Source: Gluconacetobacter johannae | GTDB lineage: Bacteria; Pseudomonadota; Alphaproteobacteria; Acetobacterales; Acetobacteraceae | DNA: 64,000 nt | Reading direction: 5' to 3' | Assembly: GCF_025994435.1 (NCBI RefSeq) | Contig: NZ_BAQK01000008.1 | Coordinates: 1-64,000, forward strand | In this document: positions 1-9,046 of the stretch, in pieces | Position numbering within the stretch: position 1 is the stretch's first letter | Layout: each line of letters opens with the position of its first letter | Made by a program: the position numbers and the translations under genes | The notes under the pieces: model-generated | Databases searched by the model: none | What the model was told of the DNA's origin: nothing | Seen by the model: only the letters and a program-made list of their open reading frames with translations

Positions 1-1945
1 GGGCGGACAGCGCCTCGTCGGCCTCGGCCGCGCGGGCGGCCGCCATGTCGCGGGCCAGCCGCCCGGCGGCCTCGCGCGCGGACTGCGCCTCGGCCCGTGC
101 CCGCGCAAGGTCGGCGGCGGCCTGCCGCAGGGTTTCGTCCGGGGCGAACAGGGCCTGCCGGGCGTCGGCGGCCCGGGCGTCGGCGGCCTGCATCGCCCGC
201 AACGCCCGGTCGTGCGCCGCCGCGACATCGGCATCCGGCTCCACCCCGGCTGTGTCCGGCCCCTGCGCCAGCGCCGCCGCCTGACGGGCGATTCGCTCGT
301 CCAGCGCCGTTACGTTCCGCCGCGCCTCGGCCAGCGCGGCCGCCACGTCCTGCGTCCCCGGCAGCAGATGGGCCAGAACGGACCGGGCGGCGTTCAGCGC
401 CAGGTCTGCCTGGCGACGCTGGGCCAGGGCGGTTTCGGCTGCGTCCGGATCGGCGCATCCGGCCTGGTCCAGCATCCGGCGCAGCGCGTCCTCGGCCGCG
501 GCCAGTTCGGCGCGCAGGCGCGCGCGATCGCCGCTGGCCGGTTCGATCCGGATGGTGCCGACGCCGTCGATATGCAGGGTGGCGCTGTCGGTCAGATCGA
601 CCGGGCCGGAGTGCAGCACCCGGCCATCCAGGACCAGCCGGCCCTCGCCCCCGTCCTCCAGCGTCACGTTCAGCACGGTGGCCTGGGCGCGGCTGGCCGC
701 CCGGGCGGCCTGGACCGCGCGCTCGGCCTGGCGGATCGCCGACATGCGGGCACCATCCATGGTGCAGGCGGCCAGGCGCAGCCCGGCGCGCGCCACCTCG
801 GCCTCGGCCTGCTCCAGCCGGTCCAGGCGGGTGGCTTCGTCGAGGCGTTCGCGCTGCAGCCGCGCCAGGGCGAGATGGGCCTCCACCCGGTCCAGCGCCC
901 GCCGCGCCGTCGCCCGCGCGCGTTCGGTGGCCTCGACGGCCTGCTGGCGGGCGGCGTGGGCGGCCTGCGCCGCCGCATGCCGCGCCTCGGCCAGGTCCAG
1001 GGCCTCGGCCAGGTCGGTCAGGCGCGCGGTTTCGCCGTCCAGTTCGGCCTGCCACGCGGCGCGGCGGGCGATGTCCTGCCCGGCGGCCTCGACCCTGGCG
1101 GCGGCGTGCGCCTGCGCGGCGCAGGCGGCGCGGTACAGGGCGTCATACTCGCGCAGCCGGTCGCGCAGCCGCCGGGCCTCGGCCAGTACGGCATGTTCCT
1201 TCTCGCGCCGGTCGGCATTGTCCTCGTGCGCCAGTCGCCGGCGGCACTCGGCCATCGCCGCCAGATCGTCCTCCAGCATGCGGCGCCGGGCGTCGAGGCG
1301 CGCGATCTCGTCCGCCGCCTCGGCCTCGCCCTCGATCGCCGCGCGATAGCGCCCCTTCGGGTTGCCGCGCCCGTCCTGCAGGATCGCCAGATCGGCCCGC
1401 ACCCGGGCCAGGATCCGCTCGGCCTCGGCGCCGCCGGTCATCGCGCCCAGGTCGGCCTCCAGGCAGGTGCGTACCGTGGTCCGCGCCGGGTCGGACAATT
1501 CGGGCTGGGCCAGGCTCTGCCCCTGGCCGACCCATAGCGCGGCCATGATCCCCAGCGCCTCGGTCCCGCGCTTGCCCGGTTCCAGCCCGATCAGGCGCTG
1601 GAGATGCGCCTCGGCCTCCTCGCCCTCCAGCACCCGGCCGCCTTCGGTGAGGCGGGCGGCGGGGCGGGAGACGAAGCGTTTCTCGATCCGGTACTCCGTG
1701 CCGTCGATCGTGAAATCCGCCGCGATGCGGGGGGACGCGCTCTGGCCGTAGGGCTGCAACGACCGCACGGCCTCGCTTTTGGAGCCGTGCTGAAGCATGA
1801 AGACCGCGCGCAGGGCGGCCAGCAGGGTCGATTTTCCGAACTCGTTCGGGGCCGCCAGCAGGTTCAGCCCCGGCCCCAGCCCGCTCAGCCGCACCGGGTC
1901 GCCGAAGCGCCGGACCTGCTCGACCTCCAGCCCGCGCAGCATCAT
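1..1945 (-). CDS. SbcC/YhaN-like SMC-type ATPase (3' end outside window)
   Basis: Predicted ATPase subunit of an SbcCD-type DNA repair nuclease complex. The start ATG at 1945 overlaps the TGA of the upstream nuclease gene (ATGA), so the two are translationally coupled. The protein begins MMLRGLEVEQVRRFGDP and has a Walker A of the SMC/Rad50 form, APNEFGKST, at residues 32-40. It is followed by several hundred Ala/Arg/Glu-rich residues with heptad-like character, as expected for the coiled-coil arms. About 648 codons lie in the window; the C-terminal half with the signature and Walker B motifs is beyond base 1. The reading frame is free of stops. The family call rests on the Walker A, the coiled coil and the SbcD partner. 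Confidence 0.85.
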   Translation of the reverse strand, partial: MMLRGLEVEQVRRFGDPVRLSGLGPGLNLLAAPNEFGKSTLLAALRAVFMLQHGSKSEAVRSLQPYGQSASPRIAADFTIDGTEYRIEKRFVSRPAARLTEGGRVLEGEEAEAHLQRLIGLEPGKRGTEALGIMAALWVGQGQSLAQPELSDPARTTVRTCLEADLGAMTGGAEAERILARVRADLAILQDGRGNPKGRYRAAIEGEAEAADEIARLDARRRMLEDDLAAMAECRRRLAHEDNADRREKEHAVLAEARRLRDRLREYDALYRAACAAQAHAAARVEAAGQDIARRAAWQAELDGETARLTDLAEALDLAEARHAAAQAAHAARQQAVEATERARATARRALDRVEAHLALARLQRERLDEATRLDRLEQAEAEVARAGLRLAACTMDGARMSAIRQAERAVQAARAASRAQATVLNVTLEDGGEGRLVLDGRVLHSGPVDLTDSATLHIDGVGTIRIEPASGDRARLRAELAAAEDALRRMLDQAGCADPDAAETALAQRRQADLALNAARSVLAHLLPGTQDVAAALAEARRNVTALDERIARQAAALAQGPDTAGVEPDADVAAAHDRALRAMQAADARAADARQALFAPDETLRQAAADLARARAEAQSAREAAGRLARDMAAARAAEADEALSA

Positions 1946-3090
1946 GCCCCGCCCCCCACATTCAGGTCGCGGGCCAGCAGATGCAGGCGCTGCAAGGCGG
2001 CGGTCGCGACGTCGCGCGCGTCGGCGTCGCCGCCGCCCGCCTGCGCCATAAGCGATTCGGCCGCCGCCCGCACGGCGCCCGCCATCCCGAACCCGTCCAG
2101 GTCGTCGGGCGAGGTCGCCAGGTCGGGCGCGCCGTCGATGCGGAGCAGCCGCAGGGCGGACCCCAGCCCGGCCACCACCAGGGCCTGGTACAGTTCCAGG
2201 TCGGCCAGCGTCAGCGCCCCGCTGACGGCCAGCCGGACCAGCACGCGGCTGGGGTCGTCGCGGTCGATGCCCCGCAACCGCGCCTCCAGCCCGCGCACAT
2301 CCTCGGCCGAGGTCAGGATGGCCTGGTCGCGCGCCCAGCGGAACCGCCCGGTCTGGTGAACGGTGACGACCGGCTCGGCGCGCGGCCCGTCCAGCGCCAC
2401 CAGCAGGGCCTGCCCGCCGCCCGCGCCGCCCAGGTCGAAGCCGTCGATCTCGGGCGTGCCGGAATACCAGGTCCGGGCGTCGATCCGCAGCGCGCCATGC
2501 CAGTCGCCCAGGGCCAGGTAGCCCAGGTCCGCCGTGCGCGCCCGGTCGATGGCGATCAGGTTGCGCGCCGCCGCCTCGTCGTTGCCGAAGGTCCGGACCG
2601 AACCGTGGGCCAGCCCGACCCGGATCGCGCCCTCGGGCGTGGGGGCGGCGTCCATCGCGGCGGTGGGGTCGCCGATGACGTGGCGGCGTCCCAGCCCGGC
2701 GGGCACCACCCAGGCGTCGCCCGCCGCATCCAGCGGGGCCGGTTCGGGGGTCAGGTGCGCCACCACATTGTCCGGCAGCCCCATCCGCAGCAGCCTGTCC
2801 CACAGGCCGTCGGGTTCGTGAAAATCATGATTGCCCGGAATCAGGTGCCAGCGCAGGTCGGGAAACTGCCGCATTCGTTCGATCGGCTGGCGCAGCGTCC
2901 GTTCCGCCGGACGCAGATGGTCGTAGACGTCGCCTGCCACCAGCACGGCCGAAGCCCCCTGCGCGCGGGCCAGGCGGCCGATCCGGCCGATGGATTCCAG
3001 CCGTTCGTGCTGCAGGACCGGCAGGACCTCGTCGTCGGCGAAGCGGAACATCTTGCCGATCTGCCAGTCGGACGTGTGAATCAGGCGCAT
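1942..3090 (-). CDS. SbcD/YhaO-like DNA repair metallophosphoesterase
   Basis: Predicted nuclease subunit partnering the downstream SbcC-like ATPase in double-strand end processing. It is a 382-residue calcineurin-like phosphoesterase: motif I is SDWQIG (7-12), motif II GDVYDH (53-58), motif III GNHD (86-89), and later GLAHGS and LGDWHG supply the remaining metal-binding histidines. Motif I has Gln where classical SbcD/Mre11 has His (DxH), a form found in the YhaO-like branch. The start at 3090 gives the canonical MRLIHTSDW opening. It overlaps the ATPase gene by four bases. Function is by family; the actual substrate is not known. Confidence 0.85.
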   Translation of the reverse strand: MRLIHTSDWQIGKMFRFADDEVLPVLQHERLESIGRIGRLARAQGASAVLVAGDVYDHLRPAERTLRQPIERMRQFPDLRWHLIPGNHDFHEPDGLWDRLLRMGLPDNVVAHLTPEPAPLDAAGDAWVVPAGLGRRHVIGDPTAAMDAAPTPEGAIRVGLAHGSVRTFGNDEAAARNLIAIDRARTADLGYLALGDWHGALRIDARTWYSGTPEIDGFDLGGAGGGQALLVALDGPRAEPVVTVHQTGRFRWARDQAILTSAEDVRGLEARLRGIDRDDPSRVLVRLAVSGALTLADLELYQALVVAGLGSALRLLRIDGAPDLATSPDDLDGFGMAGAVRAAAESLMAQAGGGDADARDVATAALQRLHLLARDLNVGGGA

Positions 3091-3299
3091 TCCGCCTTAT
3101 CGCCCGAACCGGCCCTGGCGGCCAGAGGAAGGATGTCACCGGAACACCTTGCCGATGCCCCATTTCCGACACCAGGTGGCGCGACACACGATGTCGCCGC
3201 CCGGCATCCCCGCCGCGGCATGGAATACAGGACGATGATGGCGCCCGTGACCAAGACCACCCAGCCTGCCGTTACCCCCCGCGCGCCGGAGCGGCGCAT
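3081..3299 (-). CDS. possible small single-pass membrane protein
   Basis: A 72-codon reading frame directly upstream of, and overlapping by 10 bases, the SbcD-like gene. ATG at 3299 follows a GGAAG at a suitable distance. Residues about 9-28 (GVTAGWVVLVTGAIIVLYSM) read as a hydrophobic helix flanked by Arg-rich ends, which would make a type II or tail-less single-pass protein. I do not recognise a family. In this GC-rich DNA open frames are common by chance, and the C-terminal part looks low-complexity, so this is a weak candidate. Confidence 0.22.
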   Translation of the reverse strand: MRRSGARGVTAGWVVLVTGAIIVLYSMPRRGCRAATSCVAPPGVGNGASARCSGDILPLAARAGSGDKAECA

Positions 3300-3612
3300 C
3301 CGCCTGCTTCCGGCGATGTCCGAGGCCGTCCGCGCCATCCATGCCCGCCATCGGCAGGGCCTGCGGTCCCTGGCCCGGACCGATCGGGCAGGGGGGCGCG
3401 TCATGCGGGCGGCGCATGGCTGAGGGCGCGTCGGCGAGCGGTCTCCGGCGGCGGGACATCTTATCCACTGATATAAAAACGTTTTTTTGACTTCCCGAAA
3501 CGGCGGGTCCTGTGCGGACATGGTTTGTCGCAGGGCCGATACACACGTCGTCCGGGCCGCTGCCATAGTCTCGATCGTGTGATCCGTGACGACATCGGGA
3601 GGACAAGCGGAA
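3300..3612. other. intergenic region with AT-rich palindrome
   Basis: Divergent intergenic stretch between the SbcD-like operon and the FUSC efflux operon. No convincing gene is seen. It contains an AT-rich island around 3460-3490 with the perfect palindrome AAAAACGTTTTT at 3475-3486, unlike the surrounding GC-rich DNA, and this is the likely promoter/operator area for the efflux operon. Confidence 0.4.
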
Positions 3613-5676
3613 ATGGGGGAAAGCGCACGGGGGGCTGCGAGCGGCGTCCTGCGCTGGGTCTGGTTTCCCGATCTTCCGAAGGACTGGTTCCCGCCCGGAT
3701 GGTTCGCGTTCTGCATGCGGACGTGGGCGTCGGTGGTCCTCGCCCTTTCCGTCGCCTTCTGGTTGCAGATCGAGGCCCCGGCCTCGGCCGGGGTCACGGT
3801 GATGATCCTGGCCCAGCCCCTGCGCGGACAGGTCCTGTCGAAGGCGCTGTACCGGATGGGCGGGACGCTGGTGGGGGCGACGGTGGCCATCGCCCTGGTC
3901 GCGGCGTTCGGCCAGGACCGGGTCATGATGCTGGGGGGCGCCGCGCTGTGGCTTGGCCTGTGCGTCGTCGTGGGCACCCTGATGCGGGATTTCCGGGCCT
4001 ATGGCGCGCTGCTGGCCGGCTATACCGTCGCCATCGTCGGCGTCAGCTGCATCGACCGGCCCGAATCGGTCTTCACCGTCGCGATCTTCCGCGTCTCCGC
4101 CATCATGGTGGGGATCGCGTCGGTGGCTGTCGTGAACGATGTGTTCGGCTCGCCCTCGGCCTGGCAGGCCTTGGCGGTGGGCTTGCGCCGGTCGGCGGAC
4201 AAGGTGCGGCGGATGACCCGCGACGCCGTGGCCGGGCACGGCATTCCCGATGACGGAGCCTGCACCGCGCTGGCCGGCGGGATCATGTCCCTGACCAGCC
4301 AGGTGTCGTTCGCCCGTACCGAACTGCCGGACAGCGCCCTGCGTACGGGGGGCGCGCGATCGGCGATGGTGGCGCTGCTGGACATGATGTCGTGCGGGCG
4401 CGCCATCGGCGGCATCCTGCGCGAGGGCGAGGTGCGGGCCTCGGTGCTGGCGCGGGTGCGCGCGCGGTACGGCGACGGCACGCCGTTCGCTTCGGCGGCC
4501 GAGGCCAGGGCCGCCCTGATCGACCTGCTGGCGCACGACGCCGACGCGCCGCCCCTGACTCCGCCCGAAGCCTACCTGATCGAACGGACCCTGGCCCTGC
4601 TGTCTTACGGACGCTGGGTCGAGGATGGCATCCGCACGCTGGAGGACGGGCGCGCCGCCCCCCGCCCGGCGCAGGACGTGCGGATCATCCGGCACCAGGA
4701 CCCGGTCCTGGCGCTGCTGAACGGATTGCGGATCCTGACCGGGTTTTCCGTCGCGGCCGCGATCTGCATCCTGTCGGACCTGCCGGCCTCGTCCGCCGCC
4801 CTGGTGCAGGTCGCGATCGTGCTGACGCTGTCGATCACGACCTTCAACACCCAGGCCTTCGGCTTCGGCGCGCTGATCGGCGTGCCGCTGGCCACGGCGT
4901 GCGCGCTGGTGCTGAATTATCATGTGCTGCCGCTGGGGACGGGGATGGTGTTCCTGGCGATGACGATCGCCCCGATCATCTTCGTGACCTGCCTGCTGCT
5001 GATCCATCCCCGGAGCTTTGCGATCGGCTTCAATTTCGGCGTCTTCTTCTTCGTCATGCTGGGGCTGGACAACATCCATAATTACGACCCGGTCCAGTTC
5101 ATCGACCGCAACGTCTTCTATATGCTGTCGGCGGTGATCGTATTCGTCTCGCTGGTCCTGCTGCTGCCGCCCTCGGCGCGGCGGCGGCGGTTCCGCGTGG
5201 CGATGGCGGTGGCGCTGTCGCTGCGGCGGCAGTTCGCCGGACGGGGCGAGGTTGCCGGCCCGGCGCTGATAAGCCGGCAGTACGACCGGCTGATCCAGGC
5301 CCGGACCTGGACCGGCTACCTGCCCGACACCCTGGCGGCGCGGCGCGTCTTCGGCCGCATCGTGGCGCTGGGGGACCTGATCGGCGCCCTGGCCCGGGCC
5401 CGCCGCCATCTGCGGCGCGCCACGACCATCGACGCGGTCGCCGACACGGCGCGCCAGGCGCTGGACGCGCTGGCGGTCCATGACGTGCCGGCAACGGTCG
5501 AGCAGGCATTACGGCACGCCACGTCGCTGCTGGCGCAAAGCGACGCCCTGCATCCGGCGGACCGGGAAACCGTGATCGGCGCGGTATCGGGCCTGTTCGG
5601 CGCGTCACGCCTGCTGGAACGCAACGCGCGGGCGCTGCGGCATTACGGCCTGCTGCCCCCCGGCGAAGGAGGCTGA
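3613..5676 (+). CDS. FUSC family inner-membrane efflux protein (AaeB-like)
   Basis: Inner-membrane component of an aromatic-acid/fusaric-acid type exporter. The protein has the FUSC two-block layout: hydrophobic helices in about residues 35-160, a soluble segment, a second helix block in about residues 360-510, and a soluble C-terminal domain. I place the start at ATG 3613, nine bases after a GGGAGGA at 3597, giving 687 residues; a GTG at 3586 would add nine. It is followed after one base by a DUF1656 gene and then an HlyD-type adaptor, the standard three-gene set of this exporter type. The substrate is not evident. No outer-membrane factor is encoded nearby. Confidence 0.88.
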   Translation: MGESARGAASGVLRWVWFPDLPKDWFPPGWFAFCMRTWASVVLALSVAFWLQIEAPASAGVTVMILAQPLRGQVLSKALYRMGGTLVGATVAIALVAAFGQDRVMMLGGAALWLGLCVVVGTLMRDFRAYGALLAGYTVAIVGVSCIDRPESVFTVAIFRVSAIMVGIASVAVVNDVFGSPSAWQALAVGLRRSADKVRRMTRDAVAGHGIPDDGACTALAGGIMSLTSQVSFARTELPDSALRTGGARSAMVALLDMMSCGRAIGGILREGEVRASVLARVRARYGDGTPFASAAEARAALIDLLAHDADAPPLTPPEAYLIERTLALLSYGRWVEDGIRTLEDGRAAPRPAQDVRIIRHQDPVLALLNGLRILTGFSVAAAICILSDLPASSAALVQVAIVLTLSITTFNTQAFGFGALIGVPLATACALVLNYHVLPLGTGMVFLAMTIAPIIFVTCLLLIHPRSFAIGFNFGVFFFVMLGLDNIHNYDPVQFIDRNVFYMLSAVIVFVSLVLLLPPSARRRRFRVAMAVALSLRRQFAGRGEVAGPALISRQYDRLIQARTWTGYLPDTLAARRVFGRIVALGDLIGALARARRHLRRATTIDAVADTARQALDALAVHDVPATVEQALRHATSLLAQSDALHPADRETVIGAVSGLFGASRLLERNARALRHYGLLPPGEGG

Positions 5677-5677
5677 C

Positions 5678-5872
5678 GTGGTGCAGGTCATTGATATCGA
5701 TGGGGTCCTGATCTCGGCCTTCGTGGCCAACGGCGCGCTGGCGCTGCTGACCCTGATCCTGCTGCGGCCGCTGCTGGGCCGCGTCGGCCTCCAGCGGCTG
5801 GTCTGGAACATGCCGCTGGCTGAATTCGGCATCCTGATCTGCCTTCTGGGCATCTATACGCTGTTGCTGTGA
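5678..5872 (+). CDS. DUF1656 small membrane protein
   Basis: A 64-residue protein with two predicted transmembrane helices and the family ending (WNMPLAEFGILICLLGIYTLLL). DUF1656 proteins (AaeX/YtcA-like) accompany FUSC and HlyD proteins in exporter operons; their role is unproven. GTG start two bases after the FUSC stop, and its stop overlaps the GTG of the adaptor gene (GTGA), so all three are coupled. Confidence 0.88.
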   Translation: MVQVIDIDGVLISAFVANGALALLTLILLRPLLGRVGLQRLVWNMPLAEFGILICLLGIYTLLL

Positions 5873-6876
5873 AAGGCCCACCGGTGTTCGAACGCGCCCG
5901 TCACGTCATACGGATCATGACGACCCTGATTATCCTGGGCATCGCCGCCGTCGTGGCGCTGGCGCTGTGGGATTATTACACCGCCGCCCCCTGGACGCGG
6001 AACGGACAGGTCCGTGTCCAGGTCGCCAACATCGCGCCGCGCGTATCGGGGCAGATCGTCACCGTCCAGGTCGCCGACAACCAGTACGTGCACAAGGGCG
6101 ATGTCCTGTACAGCATCGACCCGTTCGATTTCCGCGTGGCCGTGGCCTCGGCCACCGCGCGGGTCAACGAACGCCAGGCCGACCTGACCTTGCGCCTGTC
6201 GCAGCACCAGCGCCGGCAGCAACTGTCCTCGGCCTCGGCCTCGACCGAGGAAAAGCAGCAGTTCGAAGCGATCGCCGAGCAGGCCAAGGCCCAGTACGCC
6301 GACGCGCTGGCCGCCCTGTCCCAGGCCCGGATCAACCTCGACCGCACGCAGATCCGCAGCACCGTCAACGGCTACGTCTCCAACCTGACCATGCGCGTGG
6401 GCGATTTCGCGACCGCCGGCACCCCGAACGTCCAGGTGATCGACGCGGAATCCTACTGGATCGACGGGTATTTCGAGGAAACGAAGATGCACGCGATCCA
6501 TCGCGGCGACCTGGTCCGCATGGATCTGATGGGCTATTCGGCCCCGCTCTGGGGCCATGTCGACAGCATCACGCGCGGCATCTCGTCGACCAATGCCGAA
6601 CGCTCGACCCAGGGCCTGCCGTCCGTCAATCCGGTCTATACCTGGGTGCGGCTGGCGCAGCGCATCCCGGTGCGCGTGCAGATCGACGTCCTGCCCGCCG
6701 GGATCGTGCTGGCGGCGGGCATGACCTCCACCGTGTCGATCGTCGGCCCCGACGGCCACCGGCCGCACCTGACGATGCGCGAGGCCGTGGCCCGCATCCG
6801 CCGGAACGTCAGGTCGGAGGCGCCGCCCAACGTCGCGCCGGCCCCCGCCGCCCCGGACCGGGGCGGGGACCGGTAA
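5869..6876 (+). CDS. HlyD/EmrA-type periplasmic adaptor (AaeA-like)
   Basis: Membrane-fusion protein linking the FUSC pump to an outer-membrane channel. N-terminal membrane anchor at about residues 16-36, then the barrel-sandwich start APWTRNGQVRVQV, the lipoyl-like motif DNQYVHKGDVLYSIDP, a Gln/Ala-rich hairpin (about 90-150) and the second half-lipoyl region beginning RTQIRSTVNGYVSN. GTG start overlaps the upstream TGA; a second in-frame GTG lies at 5884. 335 residues, normal for the family. The C-terminus is Pro/Ala-rich. Confidence 0.88.
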   Translation: MKGPPVFERARHVIRIMTTLIILGIAAVVALALWDYYTAAPWTRNGQVRVQVANIAPRVSGQIVTVQVADNQYVHKGDVLYSIDPFDFRVAVASATARVNERQADLTLRLSQHQRRQQLSSASASTEEKQQFEAIAEQAKAQYADALAALSQARINLDRTQIRSTVNGYVSNLTMRVGDFATAGTPNVQVIDAESYWIDGYFEETKMHAIHRGDLVRMDLMGYSAPLWGHVDSITRGISSTNAERSTQGLPSVNPVYTWVRLAQRIPVRVQIDVLPAGIVLAAGMTSTVSIVGPDGHRPHLTMREAVARIRRNVRSEAPPNVAPAPAAPDRGGDR

Positions 6877-6974
6877 GGCGCCGCCTCACGCGGACCGGCC
6901 GTGCGGCGTGCCCGCTTTCAAAACCGGCCGAACCCTCGTACGCTCGGGCCAACATCCCGGAGGACGACATCCGC

Positions 6975-7364
6975 ATGACCCGCTTTCATCCCCGCACGTC
7001 CGCCCGTCCTGCCGGCATGGTGCTGGTCGCCGTGACCGTGCTGGCCCTGGGCGGCGCGTTCGTCCCCGCCACGGCCGCCCCCGCCAGCCCGTTCACCGGC
7101 CACTGGGCGGCCATGGGCCTGTCGCCGGTCATCGTGGATGCCCCCGACGGCCGGGGGCTGGTGCATATGACCCTGCCGGACGAACTGCATGTCGTGGCGC
7201 GTCATGATATCGTGCTGACCCGCAAGGACCCCGCCACCCTGCAATCGCGCGACAGCGACCCGCTGGTGACGTTTCACCTGGTGTCCGCCAACAGCGCCGA
7301 CCTGAAGATCAAGGGCCAGAAACCCGGACAGGTCCTGGATCTGCCGCTGAGCCGCGACGATTGA
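6975..7364 (+). CDS. small secreted protein of unknown function
   Basis: A 129-residue protein whose first 35 residues form a signal peptide (Arg-rich n-region, VLVAVTVLALGG core, cleavage expected after ATAA). The mature part is about 95 residues and includes the stretch DLKIKGQKPGQVLDLPLSRDD. I recognise no family. ATG 6975 is preceded by GGAGGA. It lies 98 bases after the efflux operon on the same strand and may be co-transcribed; it converges with cbpM. Confidence 0.6.
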   Translation: MTRFHPRTSARPAGMVLVAVTVLALGGAFVPATAAPASPFTGHWAAMGLSPVIVDAPDGRGLVHMTLPDELHVVARHDIVLTRKDPATLQSRDSDPLVTFHLVSANSADLKIKGQKPGQVLDLPLSRDD

Positions 7365-7397
7365 GGCCCGCCGATGACAGCCTGAGGCCGACAAAAA

Positions 7398-7736
7398 TCA
7401 CTGGCGGGGCGTGGGCAGATCGGCCAGCAGGCCGCGCACCCGGACGCGGATATCGTCGGCCTGCGGCATCTGCAGCGCGTCGCGCAGGCGCATCATCTGC
7501 CGCCGCGCGTCGTATAGCTGGTCCAGCAGCGACAGCACCAGGGGCATGCCCTCGTCGCTGACGCCGAGGTCGGAGCGCAGCTCGACGATCAGCCGCGCGC
7601 GGGCCTCGTCGATGTCCTGGAAGGCGTAGTCGCCGGGTGCGCCTTCGGGCCGCAGCCAGTCGCTGTCGATCCAGCGTTCGATGTCGGCGACCGTCACGTT
7701 GCCCAGACGGACGCACAATGTGTCGATTGTCATCAT
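7398..7736 (-). CDS. cbpM: CbpM-like chaperone modulator
   Basis: 112-residue MerR-like helical protein that in enterobacteria binds the J domain of CbpA and restrains it. The sequence starts with a DNA-binding-like helix pair (LGNVTVADIERWIDSDWLRPEG) followed by the conserved segment with EARARLIVELRSDLGVSDEGMPLVLSLLDQLYDARRQM split over two helices. It overlaps the upstream DnaJ-family gene by four bases, the standard cbpA-cbpM order, which supports the call. Confidence 0.85.
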   Translation of the reverse strand: MMTIDTLCVRLGNVTVADIERWIDSDWLRPEGAPGDYAFQDIDEARARLIVELRSDLGVSDEGMPLVLSLLDQLYDARRQMMRLRDALQMPQADDIRVRVRGLLADLPTPRQ

Positions 7737-8650
7737 GATGCCGCCTCCTTGGCCGCCGCGTCGGGGGGCGTCCAGGATTTCAGGAATGTCTCCAGCGCCT
7801 CGTCCGTGGGGCCGATCACGATTTTCAGGGTGACGTAGAGGTTGCCGGCCTCATGCTTGCCATGGGCCTTTACGCCCCGGCCGCGCAGGCGCATGACCCG
7901 CCCGCTGTCCGAATGGGCGGGCACGTTCATCGAGACCGGGCCGCCCGGCGTCGGCACCGTGACCGGCCCGCCCAGCACGGCGGTCTTCAGCCCGACGGGC
8001 AGGGTCAGGCGGATATCGTTGCCGTCGCGGGTGTAGTCCGGGTCCGGCGTGATGCCGATGGTAATCAGGGCGTCGCCCGCCGGGCCGCCCTGATGGCCCT
8101 CGCCACCCTTGCCGCGCAGGCGCAGCACCTGCCCGTCCTCGATTCCCGGCGGGATCTTCACGTCCAGGGTGGCGCCCCCCGGCAGGGTGATGCGCGATGT
8201 GCCCCCGTTCACCGCGTCGGCGAAGCTGACGGCCAGGGTGTAGCTGCGGTCCTCGCCCCGCGCCGGCCCCTGCGGGCGGCGGCGGAAGCCCCGCTGCTGG
8301 CCGAACATGCTGCTGAAGACGTCGCCCAGGTCGTCCTCGGAAAAATGGCCGGCGGAATAGCGGAAGCCCTGTGCGCCTTCCGCATGGTCGCGATAGCCGC
8401 CGCCACCGGGCGCCCAGCCGCGTTCCTGCCCGGTGGCGTCGATCTCGCCCCGGTCGAAGCGCGCCCGCTGTTCGGGATCGGACAGCAGGGTATGGGCGCT
8501 GCTGATGGCCTTGAACTTCTCCTCGGCCACCTTGTCGCCGGGATTCAGGTCCGGATGATGGGTCTTGGCCAGCTTGCGGTAGGCCTTGCGGATCTCGTCC
8601 TGGCTGGCCGTGCGCGACAGGCCCAGGATCTCGTACGGATCATTGCTCAC
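7733..8650 (-). CDS. cbpA: DnaJ-family co-chaperone (CbpA-like)
   Basis: 305-residue J-domain co-chaperone for Hsp70. J domain at residues 4-70 with HPD at 32-34, a Gly/Arg-rich linker, then two beta-sandwich substrate-binding domains of the DnaJ C-terminal type; the cysteine zinc-finger is absent, as in type II/CbpA proteins. Its start overlaps the stop of a small upstream gene (8647-8805) and its end overlaps cbpM, so three genes form one coupled operon. Confidence 0.9.
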   Translation of the reverse strand: MSNDPYEILGLSRTASQDEIRKAYRKLAKTHHPDLNPGDKVAEEKFKAISSAHTLLSDPEQRARFDRGEIDATGQERGWAPGGGGYRDHAEGAQGFRYSAGHFSEDDLGDVFSSMFGQQRGFRRRPQGPARGEDRSYTLAVSFADAVNGGTSRITLPGGATLDVKIPPGIEDGQVLRLRGKGGEGHQGGPAGDALITIGITPDPDYTRDGNDIRLTLPVGLKTAVLGGPVTVPTPGGPVSMNVPAHSDSGRVMRLRGRGVKAHGKHEAGNLYVTLKIVIGPTDEALETFLKSWTPPDAAAKEAAS

Positions 8651-8805
8651 GATTGTGGGTCTTCTCTCCGGCTTGAAGCGAAATCGAGCGTGTCGAGCAG
8701 GTTCAGCAGAACCGCGACCGCGACATCCGCGTCGATCCCGTCCCGCCGCGCCTCGGCCATCAGGGCCACAAGGCGGGGACGAAAATACTCCTCCACCGCT
8801 GCCAT
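8647..8805 (-). CDS. small acidic protein in the cbpA operon
   Basis: A 52-residue protein (MAAVEEYFRPRLVALMAEAR... ending SSRREDPQS) predicted to be almost all helix. ATG 8805 is used because an AGGTGAAG lies just upstream; a further in-frame ATG at 8844 has no such site. Its TGA overlaps the ATG of the J-protein gene, so the arrangement looks translated and coupled. No family recognised. A role alongside the chaperone pair is suggested only by position. Confidence 0.55.
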   Translation of the reverse strand: MAAVEEYFRPRLVALMAEARRDGIDADVAVAVLLNLLDTLDFASSRREDPQS

Positions 8806-9046
8806 CCTGTCTTCACCTTGCTCATGACGTTCCGCGCCCCGCATGGACGCCCGCCTTGTTGAAATAATGGGGAGCCACCGGCAGGCGGTCAATGCGACCA
8901 TTCGCCCGACCGTAACGGGTCGGGGCGGACCGTGACGGGAGGAAATCGAATATCTGCCCCGTGGCGACCCGCATTTACACATCCGCCCGCCTCGCCTAAC
9001 GGGGCGGGCCGCCATCCGGATGCGGACATGACGCGGGAATACAGAC

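Noticed and set aside
97..1548. Long plus-strand frames opposite the SbcC-like gene
   Set aside because: Pro/Arg/Ala-only composition; the minus strand has a Walker A motif and coiled-coil pattern in frame with the coupled start.
3136..5481. 781-codon minus-strand frame opposite the FUSC gene
   Set aside because: Composition-driven shadow rich in Arg/Gln/His; overlaps a clear membrane exporter gene.
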